A stretch of 64,000 nucleotides of DNA from Anisakis pegreffii (Eukaryota; Nematoda; Chromadorea; Rhabditida; Anisakidae): assembly GCA_035041965.1 (NCBI GenBank), contig JAPYMA010000758.1, forward strand, positions 248,001-312,000, in the 5' to 3' direction. The notes under the pieces were generated by a model, which worked only from the letters and a program-made list of their open reading frames with translations, did not search any database and was not told the DNA's origin. A program made the position numbers and the translations under genes. Shown here piece by piece: positions 64,000 through 64,000 of the stretch (position 1 is the stretch's first letter; every line of letters starts with the position of its first letter).

Positions 64000-64000
64000 T

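Overview
This window looks like AT-rich (roughly 65% A+T by eye) nuclear DNA of a nematode, probably a parasitic chromadorean; I cannot name the species. Three things point to this. The genes are split by short AT-rich introns. TTTCAG-type acceptors sit a few tens of bases upstream of start codons, as expected for spliced-leader addition. The proteins are animal proteins with nematode-like variants. There is no prokaryotic gene, rRNA, tRNA or CRISPR array that I could find.

Seven protein-coding genes can be assembled exon by exon, all on the minus strand. From left to right they are: the 5' end of pyruvate kinase (43-397, running off the left edge); ferritin heavy-type subunit (16665-17891); a four-TM CMTM-like MARVEL protein (19680-21377); the E1-beta subunit of branched-chain 2-oxoacid dehydrogenase (22981-26745); a PAR/CES-2-type bZIP transcription factor (28835-32165); a purple (tartrate-resistant, ACP5-type) acid phosphatase (34890-37927); and a TENT5/FAM46 non-canonical poly(A) polymerase (43927-46528). 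Reading frame, splice phase and family alignment agree at every internal junction. The genes are separated by 1.6-16 kb, so this is not a compact operon, and their functions are unrelated housekeeping, regulatory and secretory roles.

Between the genes lies AT-rich sequence with mobile-element debris. This includes a complete-ended but gutted hAT element with 8-bp target duplication (12753-14333), a decayed mariner transposase (about 50230-51158) abutting an (AT)n tract, possible Ty3/gypsy fragments (14630-15240, 27431-27921), a MITE-like element, and long (AT)n and (AAT)n microsatellites. The right 17 kb (46.6-64 kb) has no gene I recognise, only weak candidate exons.

The most interesting structures are a perfect 43-bp foldback at 10019-10107, a long imperfect foldback inside a bZIP intron (about 29380-29740), a pre-miRNA-like hairpin at 42808-42869, two-exon small-protein candidates, and 5' splice sites that often carry T at +3, including four GTTCGT donors. 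Exon structures were worked out by eye from frame and homology, with no transcript evidence.
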